A stretch of 47,423 bases of DNA from an uncultured Lachnospiraceae bacterium (GCA_949948735.1 CATLGV010000027.1:1-47423); one strand, 5' to 3'; shown: positions 7,795 through 16,759, counted from the stretch's first letter. Program-made: numbers and translations. The notes: generated by a model not told the origin, from the sequence alone.

Positions 7795-7830
7795 CGTCAT
7801 ACGCTTCCTTTCCATAATATCGCCGTCTGT

Positions 7831-8817
7831 CTAAAATACATAAATCATATCCAGCGTCCGAAGTATTTTAAAATCGCCCTTCATCTTCATATCTCCGGCC
7901 ATAAAAGCGCGCTGGAAGGTCATGCGCCCCTGAATAATCTCATTCATCGTATCCGTGGACATCTGCATCTCGACATCCGCGTTCTCACTGTCCCCGTAAT
8001 AGCATTCCATCTCACCGGAGGCTACCTTGACAATCAGCGGCATCTTCGCCTCGGGAAGCACAAACTTATACACCGCGGCAAAATCCGGCTGCGGCTGGAA
8101 ATGATCCCGCAAATCCTGCAGGAACATGTTGCTGTCCGGCTCCTCTTCATTGAGCAGATCCTTGAACATGCTGGCAAGCTCCTGAATGTCTTCTTTTTGC
8201 TTCTGCACATATAAGTCATTGCTGGCAAGCTCCGAAAGCTGTTCCGCCTCCTGCGGCGTCAGATTCAGGCTCGGCGTAAAGGATACCTTCTGCTTAACCG
8301 CCTGATTACTGCACGGGAACACGGCCATTTTCTGACTGATAGAACGGTACAAATCCTCTGTACGCCGCTCTATCACTCTTGCATACCCCGCATTCTGCTC
8401 CAGCTCGGATACATCCGCCGTATAACCGCAGATGCCGGTGCACGGCAGTCCGCCGAGGATTTCCCACGCATCCGTAAGCCGCACCATGGCATCGCGCTCC
8501 CCGTAGGTGGTGGACATGACAATCGGGCACATATAGATTGTTGATATTTTTTCCTTATCTCCATACAGCCAGCAGGCATCCAGAAACTGCTGCATCCAGC
8601 CCCCGATACCATACCACTCAACCGTGGTCGCAAGTATGACGCCGTCCGCCTCCTTGAGCGTCTGCGGCAGTGTGACAACATTGTTCTTGTACTCATATAA
8701 ATCGTACCGTTCCATTGTCACGTTCAGCTCCTTGAGGACCTCCTGCATTTTATTCAGTATATAAAGCGTCGGGTCCCCGATCAATCCGCGTCCGCCGTAA
8801 TAAATATTAATCTTCAC
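7831..8817 (-). CDS. Flavodoxin-like/FMN reductase domain fused to SCP2 sterol-carrier domain
   Basis: Two domains are visible. Residues 1 to about 175 form a flavodoxin-like fold of the NADPH-dependent FMN reductase type (KINIYYGGRGLIGDPTLYIL at the start, then GVILATTVEWYGIGGWMQQF as the FMN-contact loop). Residues about 230-325 look like an SCP2 lipid-carrier domain (MPLIVKVASGEMECYYGD, NEIIQGRMTFQRAFMAGDMK, typical of bacterial SCP2 ends). The start is taken as GTG at 8817 because GGAGG lies five bases upstream and VKINIYY is a natural flavodoxin start; an ATG at 8847 has no good ribosome site. It probably binds FMN and a hydrophobic ligand, but substrate and pathway are unknown. Confidence 0.85.
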   Translation of the reverse strand: MKINIYYGGRGLIGDPTLYILNKMQEVLKELNVTMERYDLYEYKNNVVTLPQTLKEADGVILATTVEWYGIGGWMQQFLDACWLYGDKEKISTIYMCPIVMSTTYGERDAMVRLTDAWEILGGLPCTGICGYTADVSELEQNAGYARVIERRTEDLYRSISQKMAVFPCSNQAVKQKVSFTPSLNLTPQEAEQLSELASNDLYVQKQKEDIQELASMFKDLLNEEEPDSNMFLQDLRDHFQPQPDFAAVYKFVLPEAKMPLIVKVASGEMECYYGDSENADVEMQMSTDTMNEIIQGRMTFQRAFMAGDMKMKGDFKILRTLDMIYVF

Positions 8818-8866
8818 CTTTTCCTCCATTCCGAAGCGCACCCGCATCCAGCCTTGTATTCTTCTG

Positions 8867-9469
8867 TTATCTCCGTCGTATTCTGCGTATCGTCAGCATT
8901 ACCAGCATCACTGCGAATCCACAGACAAGCCCTCCTATATGCGCGGCATTGTCCGTCGTTTCCGACTGCAGCCCTGTATAAATCATATAAAAAATCGCAA
9001 GCAGTATCCGCCGGAGAGAAATCTCACCATATCGACCGTTATTCGAAATCACCAGCAAAAGCAGCGCACCGATAAGCCCGGAGACCGCACCGCTTGCCCC
9101 GACGGAGGTATAGGGCGCCATTGTCATCACCATGTAAGACAGTGAAAAGATGCTGCCGCCCACGCCGGAAAGCATATAGAGCAGGAAAAAGCGAAGGTGT
9201 CCGATCTCGCGCTCCAGCATTTCTCCAAGCGCCGCCAAAAAAACCATATTCCCCACAATATGGCTCACGCTCCCGTGCAGAAACAAACAGCTTACCAGCC
9301 TGTAATACGCTCCGTCCACAATGACTGCATCCGCACTCAGACTACCCTTATTATACACTATTTCCCCCAACAATGTATAGAGGATATATGCACCAACATT
9401 GCATGCCAAAAAAATGATTGTAATACAGCAGCTTTTGAGACGACTGTTATCGCGCATTGGACAAATCAC
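8867..9469 (-). CDS. Rhomboid family intramembrane serine protease
   Basis: A 200-residue polytopic protein with six or so hydrophobic segments. The rhomboid signature is complete: HGSVSHIVGNM (oxyanion His/Asn in TM2), GASGAVSGLIGAL (catalytic Ser in TM4) and NAAHIGGLVCGF (catalytic His in TM6). It cleaves substrates within the membrane; the target is not deducible. A TM1 block (CCITIIFLACNVGAYILYTL) precedes the core. It lies about 50 bp upstream of the flavodoxin-SCP2 gene on the same strand, so the 9469-7384 genes may form one transcript. Confidence 0.92.
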   Translation of the reverse strand: MICPMRDNSRLKSCCITIIFLACNVGAYILYTLLGEIVYNKGSLSADAVIVDGAYYRLVSCLFLHGSVSHIVGNMVFLAALGEMLEREIGHLRFFLLYMLSGVGGSIFSLSYMVMTMAPYTSVGASGAVSGLIGALLLLVISNNGRYGEISLRRILLAIFYMIYTGLQSETTDNAAHIGGLVCGFAVMLVMLTIRRIRRR

Positions 9470-9561
9470 TTCCTGTCTTATTATTGTACTATTTTAGCCT
9501 AACATCAACAGGCCGTGCAGTCAACCAAAAACACCGTGATTTTGGGACAGTGTACCCCCGA

Positions 9562-10974
9562 TTAACAGTAGATAAAATTCGTACGGCCAAAGCGAATCCG
9601 GTCTCCCGGCTCCAGAAGCGCAGGCACGTTTATATCCAGCATAATACCGTTTTTTACGGTACCGTTTGTGGAATTTAAATCGCACAGGTAAATTCTGCCG
9701 TCGCGCTCCTCAAAACGGGCGTGCATTTTACTGACGGTATTGTCGCTGATTACATAATCGGCAAAGCCCTCCAGCTTCCCCACTGTCATTGGCAGGCGGT
9801 TGAGATTTACCGTTATCTCCCTGTCGTTTATTCTGCCCCTGAGCACCCTCTCCTCCACCGCACCGCTTTCGAGACATATCGTATCGTTACAGACAGGCCT
9901 TACGGCTGCCGCCCTTTTTTCTTCGGATGCGCTCTTCTGCGGCAGACTGGCGGAAATCCCGAATTCTGCAAAATCCGCCGCGCGGGCCTGCCGCTCCTGC
10001 CACCCCGGACAGCCTTCCCTTTGTCCCGGGTCTTCGGTACGGCATTGTTTTTTGACAAAGCATACGCAAAATATTACTGCCGCCGCAGCAGCCATTGCGG
10101 CCGCGCCAAGCAGAAGGGCCTCCTGTCCCGCATCCAGTCCGGATATAGTCAGCACCCTTGCGCCCAGAAGAACAGTCGACACGCTCAACGCAATAAACAG
10201 ACATATCACTGCGCCGATCAGATCTGTCCGTTTTCCCTTTTCCGGCTTTTTGTCCGATTCTACCGCCGTCTGCTCCTGCCTCCAGTCAAAGCCGTTGTAT
10301 TGAAAGCAGGGTTCCTCCGGATAAAATTCCTGTGCCGGGGCGCGGCTTTCCCTGTCCGCATCGGGCAGCATAACCGTGCCCGCATTTTCCACCGTCCCTT
10401 TGGCCGTCTGCTCCAGTATGCTGCGGATTTCACCTAATACATAATTGGGGTTTCTGGTATAACGATAAACCTGATACCCCAGCAGCACCGCCTGTTCATC
10501 CGCATGATCCAGCTTAACCAGAAGCTCGTCAATAAACGCCATAAAGGACGCCCTTGCATCTCCCTTATACTCCGGCCAGCAGACAAAATGCGGCTCCAGC
10601 CGGTCCACATGGATATAAATGAAATCTGCCTTCATAATAATCTGATTCCCGTCGAGCAGGTACTCCTCCAGCCGGTCGAAAAGGCTGATGCATCCCACCA
10701 GCAGCGCTTTAAGCTCCCCATAGCCGATTTCCTTTCTATCTAAAAGACGGTCCAGGGACTGCAGGGAATTAATCTCATAATAATATCTGCTTTCGCCGTC
10801 CACCATCCTGTGCGTCACGGGCAAAAGCCCCGGAATATGATTTTCCAAAAGCATCCTGGCACGGTAGTCCCCGCTTACGGCCGGCCCTTTTCCGAAAAAG
10901 TCCCGGCTGCTTAATACCATATAATTGTGATTCATATTTCTGTCAAAGCTTTTGTTTGGCATCTCCTGCGTCAT
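9562..10974 (-). CDS. FHA-domain membrane protein with N-terminal DUF6382, Tad operon
   Basis: The 470-residue protein has an N-terminal soluble domain of about 200 residues that resembles DUF6382 (YYEINSLQSLDRLLDR, KADFIYIHVD). Two hydrophobic segments follow around 253-275 and 283-305, then a C-terminal FHA domain (about 385-470) with VGKLEGFADYVISDN, the phospho-Thr-binding SKMHARF and DLNSTNGT. FHA domains bind phosphothreonine peptides, so the pilus may be under kinase control; no kinase gene is seen in the window. It is the last gene of the Tad operon, 24 bp after the TadE gene, with GGAGG before its ATG. Confidence 0.88.
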   Translation of the reverse strand: MTQEMPNKSFDRNMNHNYMVLSSRDFFGKGPAVSGDYRARMLLENHIPGLLPVTHRMVDGESRYYYEINSLQSLDRLLDRKEIGYGELKALLVGCISLFDRLEEYLLDGNQIIMKADFIYIHVDRLEPHFVCWPEYKGDARASFMAFIDELLVKLDHADEQAVLLGYQVYRYTRNPNYVLGEIRSILEQTAKGTVENAGTVMLPDADRESRAPAQEFYPEEPCFQYNGFDWRQEQTAVESDKKPEKGKRTDLIGAVICLFIALSVSTVLLGARVLTISGLDAGQEALLLGAAAMAAAAAVIFCVCFVKKQCRTEDPGQREGCPGWQERQARAADFAEFGISASLPQKSASEEKRAAAVRPVCNDTICLESGAVEERVLRGRINDREITVNLNRLPMTVGKLEGFADYVISDNTVSKMHARFEERDGRIYLCDLNSTNGTVKNGIMLDINVPALLEPGDRIRFGRTNFIYC

Positions 10975-10998
10975 ATTTCCTCCATCCTTTCCCGCATT

Positions 10999-11484
10999 TT
11001 ATTCCGGTATCAGCTTATGAATTATCCTGTACCCGCGTATTGTCCTTACGGGCCTGCTGCGCACTGCTTGCCTGCATACCTCCAACGGGAGCCCCGTCCC
11101 CGCTGTATGCTTACCAAGCCATGCCAAAAACGGCATATGTACCTGACAGGTATAGGAAACGGAGACTTTGCCCGGGGTAACCGAAACGCTGTATTGCAAA
11201 TCGTGCAGCGCCAGCAGTCTGTCCTGCGCAAGCCGTACAGCCGCCTCTGTCGCCGCCTCATAAGCGGCATCCGCATCGTCCGGATGTCCCCCTGCTCCGC
11301 AAAGCGCGGCCTCGTACGCACTCTGCTCCAATACACATCTGTCATAGCTGTAGAATGCAAGAAAAATCATCACCGTCATAAACAACAGCACCATTGGAAA
11401 AACCAACGCCGCCTCCACTGTAAAATACGCATCCTCCTGCCCTTTGTTTGTCCGTATTCCTCCCCAAATCCTATACAAACGCAA
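10999..11484 (-). CDS. TadE-like minor pseudopilin
   Basis: A protein of about 161 residues with a TadE-type N-terminus: a short basic leader, then YFTVEAALVFPMVLLFMTVM, where the Glu and the hydrophobic helix form the class III prepilin signal. The rest is a small extracytoplasmic domain (CVLEQSAYEAALCGAGG). It overlaps the upstream prepilin peptidase gene by 14 bp; its start is a TTG at 11484 or 11478, with GGAGG just before. TadE-like proteins are minor subunits processed by the dedicated peptidase. Second to last in the operon. Confidence 0.85.
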   Translation of the reverse strand: MRLYRIWGGIRTNKGQEDAYFTVEAALVFPMVLLFMTVMIFLAFYSYDRCVLEQSAYEAALCGAGGHPDDADAAYEAATEAAVRLAQDRLLALHDLQYSVSVTPGKVSVSYTCQVHMPFLAWLGKHTAGTGLPLEVCRQAVRSRPVRTIRGYRIIHKLIPE

Positions 11485-11923
11485 TTCCTCCGAACAGCCC
11501 CTGCCCCAGATAAATGAGGTATCCTGTAAACAGCGCCGGCAGGAAAGCCAGCCGGGTATGCCGTCCCCCCTTTTTCAGGGCGAGCACCACGACAGAGGCA
11601 AGCGCCATAATAAAAGACGCAAAGCACACAATCGCCAGACATCCGCGAAATCCCAGCAGCAGGCCTACGGATGCGATTACAATTCCGTCACCGCGGCCGA
11701 TTTGCCCGCAGCTTATCACAGAAAGCCCCGTCACGCACAGGCCTATGCCAAAGCCGCCTGCCGCGTCTGTCAGTCCCGGCCCTCCCCGAAGCAAAAGCCC
11801 GGACGTGCACACCAGCGTCAACGCCAGCAGAAACCGCCGGCTGACCGCCTTACTTTTTAAATCGGTTATTCCCGCCGCAAAAAGCATGATACCTACAATT
11901 ATCAACGCCCCTATATATACCAT
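11471..11923 (-). CDS. Prepilin peptidase, A24 family (second copy in the Tad operon)
   Basis: A small polytopic aspartic peptidase of about 150 residues, TadV/CpaA size. The start is placed at the ATG at 11923, which has GGAGG seven bases upstream; a longer frame to 11992 lacks a ribosome site. The two catalytic aspartates of the A24 class are visible: GITDLKSKAVSRR near the N-terminus and GQIGRGDGIVIASVGL (the GxGD motif). The N-terminal methylase domain of the long PilD type is absent, as usual for Tad systems. It is the second peptidase of this operon; the first is at 19007-19510. It cleaves leader peptides of Flp and TadE-type proteins in the membrane. Confidence 0.87.
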   Translation of the reverse strand: MVYIGALIIVGIMLFAAGITDLKSKAVSRRFLLALTLVCTSGLLLRGGPGLTDAAGGFGIGLCVTGLSVISCGQIGRGDGIVIASVGLLLGFRGCLAIVCFASFIMALASVVVLALKKGGRHTRLAFLPALFTGYLIYLGQGLFGGIAFV

Positions 11924-11970
11924 TCTTCCTCCGTTCCAAAACATCTTATTTCCCGGTTCTGTTTCTCTTA

Positions 11971-12867
11971 TTAATATGCGCATTTTGAACATGCGCCGCG
12001 TCCCTCTGTCTCGGAAATTCTCACCGCCAGCACCGTCCTCTTAATACTGCTGCACGCCAGCGTCGCATGATACCGGTTCCCGTAGGCTGTCACAAACACC
12101 GTGCTGCCGCAGTCCTGTCCGCACACCTCGCAGGGATAGTAGATTTCTCCGTTTTTGCTGCGCATCGTTTGAAGAAATCCCCTGTCCACGGCTGTAAGTG
12201 AAAGCCTGAGATAGGTACAACCTCTTGACCGGTGATACACGGCGCCCTCCGGCGTGATATAGACAAGCTCCTCGCTGTCCTGTTCGCCGGATGCGGCGCC
12301 TGCATTGTCATAACCGGTCCACGCACGCGTTCGAAGCCGGTTATACAGGTATCGGGTGTCATACCCCATTACTGCCGAAAACGGCGCCACTCTGTATACC
12401 GCAACCAAATCTATGCAGTCCTCCTCCTGCATGATTCGCGACCGCAGCCAATTGATTCCACCGGCCATCGGCGAATGCTCCAAATACCCGCCTCCAAGGC
12501 CGGACTGTACCCTGTTGGCCGCATATATATGTGTAATTCCCAGTGACGTAAGCGTTCCCGCATCCTCCTGTGCAAGCTCCCTGTAAACATAACCCTGTAC
12601 CGCCATTTCTTTTGCCGCGGCATGCATAGCCATACTCATATTGCTTTGCAGCCGGTACAGCTCAAGGATAGATATCAGATTCAGGAACGCAAACAGGAAA
12701 AGCGGCAGCACCAATGCCGCTTCAACGGTCATGCTCGCGGGGAGGCAGGAGGATATTCTTCCTGTGCGGCTCTGCAAAGACTCTTTTTTGCCAAAATCCG
12801 GACTCTCAGAAAACCCTACAGCGCCTCCTTTCCTGTATATTTTTTTGTGCCGCACGAAAAAGAACAT
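11971..12867 (-). CDS. TadE-like pseudopilin with a tandem Cys/His module at the C-terminus
   Basis: A 298-residue protein with a basic N-terminus, then the class III signal MTVEAALVLPLFLFAF near residue 45 and a long hydrophobic helix. Past about residue 205 there are two similar segments: VYHRSRGCTYLRLSLTA followed by YYPCEVCG, and RYHATLACSSIKRTVLAV followed by GACSKC. Each contains YHxxxxC and a later CxxC, the pattern of small zinc-ribbon modules found at the ends of some secreted proteins. It is the first TadE-type gene of the operon by transcription, with GGGGAGG before its ATG, and lies 27 bp after the DUF5702 gene. The extra module may bind zinc or form disulfides; that is inference. 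Confidence 0.85.
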   Translation of the reverse strand: MFFFVRHKKIYRKGGAVGFSESPDFGKKESLQSRTGRISSCLPASMTVEAALVLPLFLFAFLNLISILELYRLQSNMSMAMHAAAKEMAVQGYVYRELAQEDAGTLTSLGITHIYAANRVQSGLGGGYLEHSPMAGGINWLRSRIMQEEDCIDLVAVYRVAPFSAVMGYDTRYLYNRLRTRAWTGYDNAGAASGEQDSEELVYITPEGAVYHRSRGCTYLRLSLTAVDRGFLQTMRSKNGEIYYPCEVCGQDCGSTVFVTAYGNRYHATLACSSIKRTVLAVRISETEGRGACSKCAY

Positions 12868-12894
12868 CCTGCCACCTCCCCGATATTGCCGCCT

Positions 12895-14364
12895 TTATTC
12901 ATAGCACATTCTTCTACGGAACACAAACTCATGCCCCCATGCATCACAAAACCCAAAGCCTGCCTGTATATAATCAACACAGGCGTCTATCCGAAACTGC
13001 GCGTTTCCTGCGCTCTGACGGATATCCATTTCCACAATATCCAGACTTCGAAGCACCTTGTCCTCCCGATTCATCAGTGCCAGAAATATCCGCAGATAAT
13101 CGCTGTATAATAAGCCTCTCTGCGACTGCCCGCCGCCAGGAAACGGATTCCCAAGGCTTCCCAGGGACTCTAAATTCCAGTCTCCGCGCTTCTTAAGCAG
13201 CGGTACCCTGCCGCCGTCGAGCAGCACCCGCACATCCACTGCCGCCTCCGCAAGCGCCCATATACCCATGATAAAAAGGACCAGCGCCTCCGTAAGCTCC
13301 GGGACCGCCAGCAGCGTACAGATGATCGCTGCCGCCGCCCGTACCTCATTTTTCTTTGTGCTGTCGCCATACAGGTAAATCAGATTGGATGCTCCCCTGA
13401 CCGAAAAGAGCGACAGCACACTTGCCCGAAGATTTGCCGCATCACTGCTGTTTCCGTACAGGATATATTCAATCTGGTACGAAAGAAGCCCCTCCCTTTT
13501 TACCTGCGCATAATTTCCGCACATTTTCATCAGGTATTCGCCGTAGATAAGCTCATCGTCCAGGCCGTCCGGACGCGCCGCACCCTCATGCAGCCCGATT
13601 CCTTTGTTTACACGTCCGGTTTTTACCCGGCCGGACAAATACGCGTCCGGATGGATTACCGTACCTGATATATGAGCTCCTTCAGGAAGCAGCAGATAAA
13701 GCAGCCCGTCTCCTAAAAGCGTGTCTGCCGTATCTGAAAGCTTCCCGTAAGAAAGCTCCTCCCCGTCTCCTGTGTTGTATTCTGTAATCTCACGCACTGC
13801 AAGCCCTTCCTCAAACGCTCTTTTTCTTTGTGCCGTCTCCTCCGCCACGTCCTTTGCAGTCAGCCCGTTTCCCTCTACAATGTCCAGATACTCCCTTACT
13901 GCGGAAACCAGGCCGCCCCCGTATGCCGCCTTCATATATGCAACGGCCTGCGCCTTCCATACGGCGCCGCCCTCGTCGCTTGCATATGAGACCTCCTCAA
14001 CCTCCAGATACGGGTTTTTCAGCTTCAGAAGCGTCGTCGCACCCGTCATGTCGAGGCTCCTGCCGGGATCCGTATTCTGCTCCAGATAAGCCTTTAAGCG
14101 GCTCTCCAGCCTTCCCACGCCGCCGTACCCCGTCCCATAGGAGGTATCGATAAAAAACAGCTCATACTGGCGCAGCACCTCCCGGTTGTATTCCGCAAAT
14201 ACCGAATCCATCCCCAAATCCGCTATCAAATCCGACTGTGCCCTTGCGGCGCCTGCCGCCGCACCCTGTACCAGGGCCAAAAGCAGCGACAGCACAATTG
14301 CAAACACAAGGGACAGATATACGGTCAGGTACGCGCCCTCCGTCTTCCTAAATCGCATTTGCAT
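12895..14364 (-). CDS. DUF5702 (TadG-like) pilus-associated protein
   Basis: A 489-residue protein with an N-terminal basic/TM leader, MQMRFRKTEGAYLTVYLSLV, typical of the TadG/DUF5702 class that follows the pilin gene in Firmicutes Tad operons. The long extracytoplasmic region (about 45-350) has charged, helix-forming stretches, and a second hydrophobic segment near 345-380 (AAAIICTLLAVPELTEALVLFIMGIWAL) suggests a C-terminal membrane anchor. The Tad role is in assembly or as a tip component, but is not established for DUF5702. Its first codons overlap the end of the flp gene by 17 bp, so translation may be coupled. The start may be at 14364 or two codons later. Confidence 0.82.
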   Translation of the reverse strand: MQMRFRKTEGAYLTVYLSLVFAIVLSLLLALVQGAAAGAARAQSDLIADLGMDSVFAEYNREVLRQYELFFIDTSYGTGYGGVGRLESRLKAYLEQNTDPGRSLDMTGATTLLKLKNPYLEVEEVSYASDEGGAVWKAQAVAYMKAAYGGGLVSAVREYLDIVEGNGLTAKDVAEETAQRKRAFEEGLAVREITEYNTGDGEELSYGKLSDTADTLLGDGLLYLLLPEGAHISGTVIHPDAYLSGRVKTGRVNKGIGLHEGAARPDGLDDELIYGEYLMKMCGNYAQVKREGLLSYQIEYILYGNSSDAANLRASVLSLFSVRGASNLIYLYGDSTKKNEVRAAAAIICTLLAVPELTEALVLFIMGIWALAEAAVDVRVLLDGGRVPLLKKRGDWNLESLGSLGNPFPGGGQSQRGLLYSDYLRIFLALMNREDKVLRSLDIVEMDIRQSAGNAQFRIDACVDYIQAGFGFCDAWGHEFVFRRRMCYE

Positions 14365-14515
14365 TTTTGGATATTTTCTTTAAAATTGTATTGACAACGG
14401 AGGTAATCTGCTTTTTAAATACGGCAACCAAAGCAATCAAAACCACGATGATCAGCACAATCTCCACTGTTCCCATTCCGTCCTCTTCTCTTATAAAACG
14501 CTTAAAATTCTTCAT
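14348..14515 (-). CDS. flp: Flp/Fap-type pilin subunit
   Basis: A 55-residue product, MKNFKRFIREEDGMGTVEIV at the start. The processing site is EDG followed by MGTVE, placing Glu at +5 after cleavage at the glycine, which is the type IVb Flp signature. The helix VLIIVVLIALVAVF follows, then the charged tail. It is the major pilus subunit. GGAGG lies six bases before the ATG and the stop is TAG at 14348-14350. It overlaps the next gene by 17 bp. It was found by reading the gap between TadC and the DUF5702 gene and is short enough to be missed by ORF callers. Confidence 0.92.
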   Translation of the reverse strand: MKNFKRFIREEDGMGTVEIVLIIVVLIALVAVFKKQITSVVNTILKKISKNANAI

Positions 14516-14580
14516 AAATTTCCTCCATTCCTGATGTATCCGCGAAAAATTTAATTTTCACAGTAGCTTCTCTCTTTTTG

Positions 14581-15927
14581 TTAAAAATAGACTGTAACCG
14601 CCGGTACCATAATGATTACCATAATCATACACAGTATCAGCATCATCGGGGCAAGCAGCTTTGTTCCCGCCTTTTCCCCCAGAGCTCTTGCCATATGCTT
14701 TCTTTCCTCAAAGGCATTTTGTGCCTCCTCCCTTAAAAGCGCCGCAAGATTTGCGCTGCCCTTTCTGACATTCTGCGCCAGCATGGCGGCAAGCTTATTA
14801 TAGCTTGCAATACGGCAACGCCTTCCGAAACGTTCATAGGCCTTTATCTGCGCCACGCCGTTTTCCATTTCATGGAGCATGAAGAGCATTTCTTCATAGG
14901 CATAGCGTCTCTCCTTTGTCTCTTTTTTCCTGGTCAGATAATCCGCCGCGACCTTATTCCAGGCGCCCGACACAGTCATTCCCGCACCGATTAGAAGCGC
15001 CAGTGCGCTTACCAGCTCCGGATAATCCAGGCGCATCTGCTCTTCCCTGTCGGCCGTCTGTCTGTGCAGGTCGCGATCCCTTCCGAAGTACAAGAGCAGC
15101 GCTAATATCGGCGTCATTCCCAACAGAAGCAATCCGTTATAGCTCTTTTTACTGCTCCAGCGCAGCGCCCGGCCGTTTATTTCTGACGGAAGCGTCATAA
15201 ATTCCTCTTTTCGGCTCTCCTGCTCGATCTTATTGATTTGCCGCGCAAGCAGCTCCGCCGTATCCGGCTGCAGCGCTTTTGTATGGACATTGGCATAAAA
15301 CGTATGCTCCGCCTCAAAGTCCCCGCAGCCAATCTGCGCGGTAATCTCCGTAACCTGCGGGCATTCCAGCGTATCCCGGGCAAGCCTGCCCTCATAAGTG
15401 ATATACGCTTCGTCCGTCAGCCACTCCACGGTAAAAGGGTACCCGCTGATTTGGCTTGTCAGGTTCAGATCATAGGATACCCTGTCAAAGCCTTCGTTTT
15501 GCCCCAGCACGCATTTCTCCAGAAGCGGAAGAAATTCCTCCAGGCAATCTCTCAGCTCCTGCCGTGTATACTCCTTTTCCTCTAGCTCCAATACAAGCTC
15601 CATGGCCTCCTCCGCGTCGCGCGCCACCAGCGTCACACTTTTAAAGCCTTCGCCATATGCGTTCCGCGCCAGCTTATTTCCTGATATCTCCGCATCCGTC
15701 CCTTCCTTTATCCAAACAATCAGAGACAAGAGAATGCCGCCCAGCAAAACCGCCATACACAGCGACAGCTTCTTAATGACATACTCCTTTTGCTGCTCCT
15801 TTGTATCCCGCTCCGGCTCCAGCGTCCGCAAATCCTGATATACCGCATCGTTATGCAGCAGCCGGCCAAATCTTTCCGGATTTTTCTCCATTGCTGTATA
15901 CAGCCGCCTTGCCAGTCCGCCGCTCAC
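14581..15927 (-). CDS. tadC: TadC-like pilus assembly membrane protein
   Basis: A 448-residue inner-membrane protein with an N-terminal TM pair region (residues about 45-70, AVLLGGILLSLIV), a soluble middle of about 170 residues that is longer than usual for TadC, and a C-terminal T2SS-F domain (DYPELVSALALLIGAGMT, then EMLFMLHEMENGVAQIKAYE) ending in the hydrophobic LAPMMLILCMIMVIIMVP. It is part of the membrane platform for the ATPase. The start is GTG at 15927, chosen because AGGAGG stands six bases away; the longer frame to 16008 overlaps TadB and lacks a site. It lies 22 bp after TadB. Confidence 0.85.
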   Translation of the reverse strand: MSGGLARRLYTAMEKNPERFGRLLHNDAVYQDLRTLEPERDTKEQQKEYVIKKLSLCMAVLLGGILLSLIVWIKEGTDAEISGNKLARNAYGEGFKSVTLVARDAEEAMELVLELEEKEYTRQELRDCLEEFLPLLEKCVLGQNEGFDRVSYDLNLTSQISGYPFTVEWLTDEAYITYEGRLARDTLECPQVTEITAQIGCGDFEAEHTFYANVHTKALQPDTAELLARQINKIEQESRKEEFMTLPSEINGRALRWSSKKSYNGLLLLGMTPILALLLYFGRDRDLHRQTADREEQMRLDYPELVSALALLIGAGMTVSGAWNKVAADYLTRKKETKERRYAYEEMLFMLHEMENGVAQIKAYERFGRRCRIASYNKLAAMLAQNVRKGSANLAALLREEAQNAFEERKHMARALGEKAGTKLLAPMMLILCMIMVIIMVPAVTVYF

Positions 15928-15949
15928 CGCATCACCTCCTTTCCTAAAT

Positions 15950-16759
15950 CTATATACGGATGTCAAGTATCCTGTCGGACAGCCGGCAGGCGGCCGCGTA
16001 AACCGCAAGCGCCGCCGTCATAACACTCCAGCCGAATATATTATGATAAAGACCTTCAAAGTACCCGTTCGACGTGACAGAAATGTAGAACAGAATCAAA
16101 AACGGCATATAACGCATAATCGTCTGTTCCAGCTTTTTCTCACTGATAACCGTTTGTATCTCCCTGCGGACCTCCTGCTTGTCCCCGATAAGCTGTGCCG
16201 TGTTGGCAATAATTGTCCGCAGCTCGCCGCCGGTTCGCTTCGCCGTACGGAAGACCTCCGCAAAATCACGGATGTCCCTGACACCGCTGCGCGCCGCTAA
16301 GTGTGTCAATATGTCTTCGAGCTGCTCATTGTTATCCAGTCTGCGAATCAGCAACCGCAGCTCGCAGGCCATTACGGACGCCTCCCCATACAGCAGCACA
16401 ATATCCCGACAGGCCTCCTTAAAAGCATTTTCCACACTATAGCCTGCCTGCAGACTCGACGAAACGCTTAAAATAACCTCCCTGAATTCATTTTCCAGCT
16501 GCTGCTTTCGCCGTTTGCACAGCTCCCGTCTTTTCTTTTTCAGAGAAAGCACCGACAGGGGCATCAGCAAAATCCATGCAATGATACTGTCATAAAACAG
16601 TAAGGCTGTCGCTCCCATACAAAGGCTCTGAAAAATCAGCTGCGTTACCAGCTCTCTCCTGCTGAAGACATATTTATTGTAATCCGCAGCCGGCGGTAAC
16701 CTGCCCCTCTGTCTCAAATCCGGTGTCCTCCTCTCTCCATATAAGTCCTGCCGCCGCAA
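15950..16759 (-). CDS. tadB: TadB-like pilus assembly membrane protein
   Basis: A T2SS-F domain protein: a hydrophobic pair (residues about 45-70), the cytoplasmic helix ENEFREVILSVSSSLQAGYS, and ENAFKEACRDI, typical of TadB/GspF platform proteins; the C-terminus again has two TM segments. It forms the assembly platform with TadC. The start is uncertain: the ATG at 16759 overlaps TadA by 86 bp, while a TTG at 16717 has AGGAGG upstream and gives a shorter, more usual overlap. The protein would be 255 residues from the TTG. Confidence 0.85.
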   Translation of the reverse strand: MRRQDLYGERRTPDLRQRGRLPPAADYNKYVFSRRELVTQLIFQSLCMGATALLFYDSIIAWILLMPLSVLSLKKKRRELCKRRKQQLENEFREVILSVSSSLQAGYSVENAFKEACRDIVLLYGEASVMACELRLLIRRLDNNEQLEDILTHLAARSGVRDIRDFAEVFRTAKRTGGELRTIIANTAQLIGDKQEVRREIQTVISEKKLEQTIMRYMPFLILFYISVTSNGYFEGLYHNIFGWSVMTAALAVYAAACRLSDRILDIRI

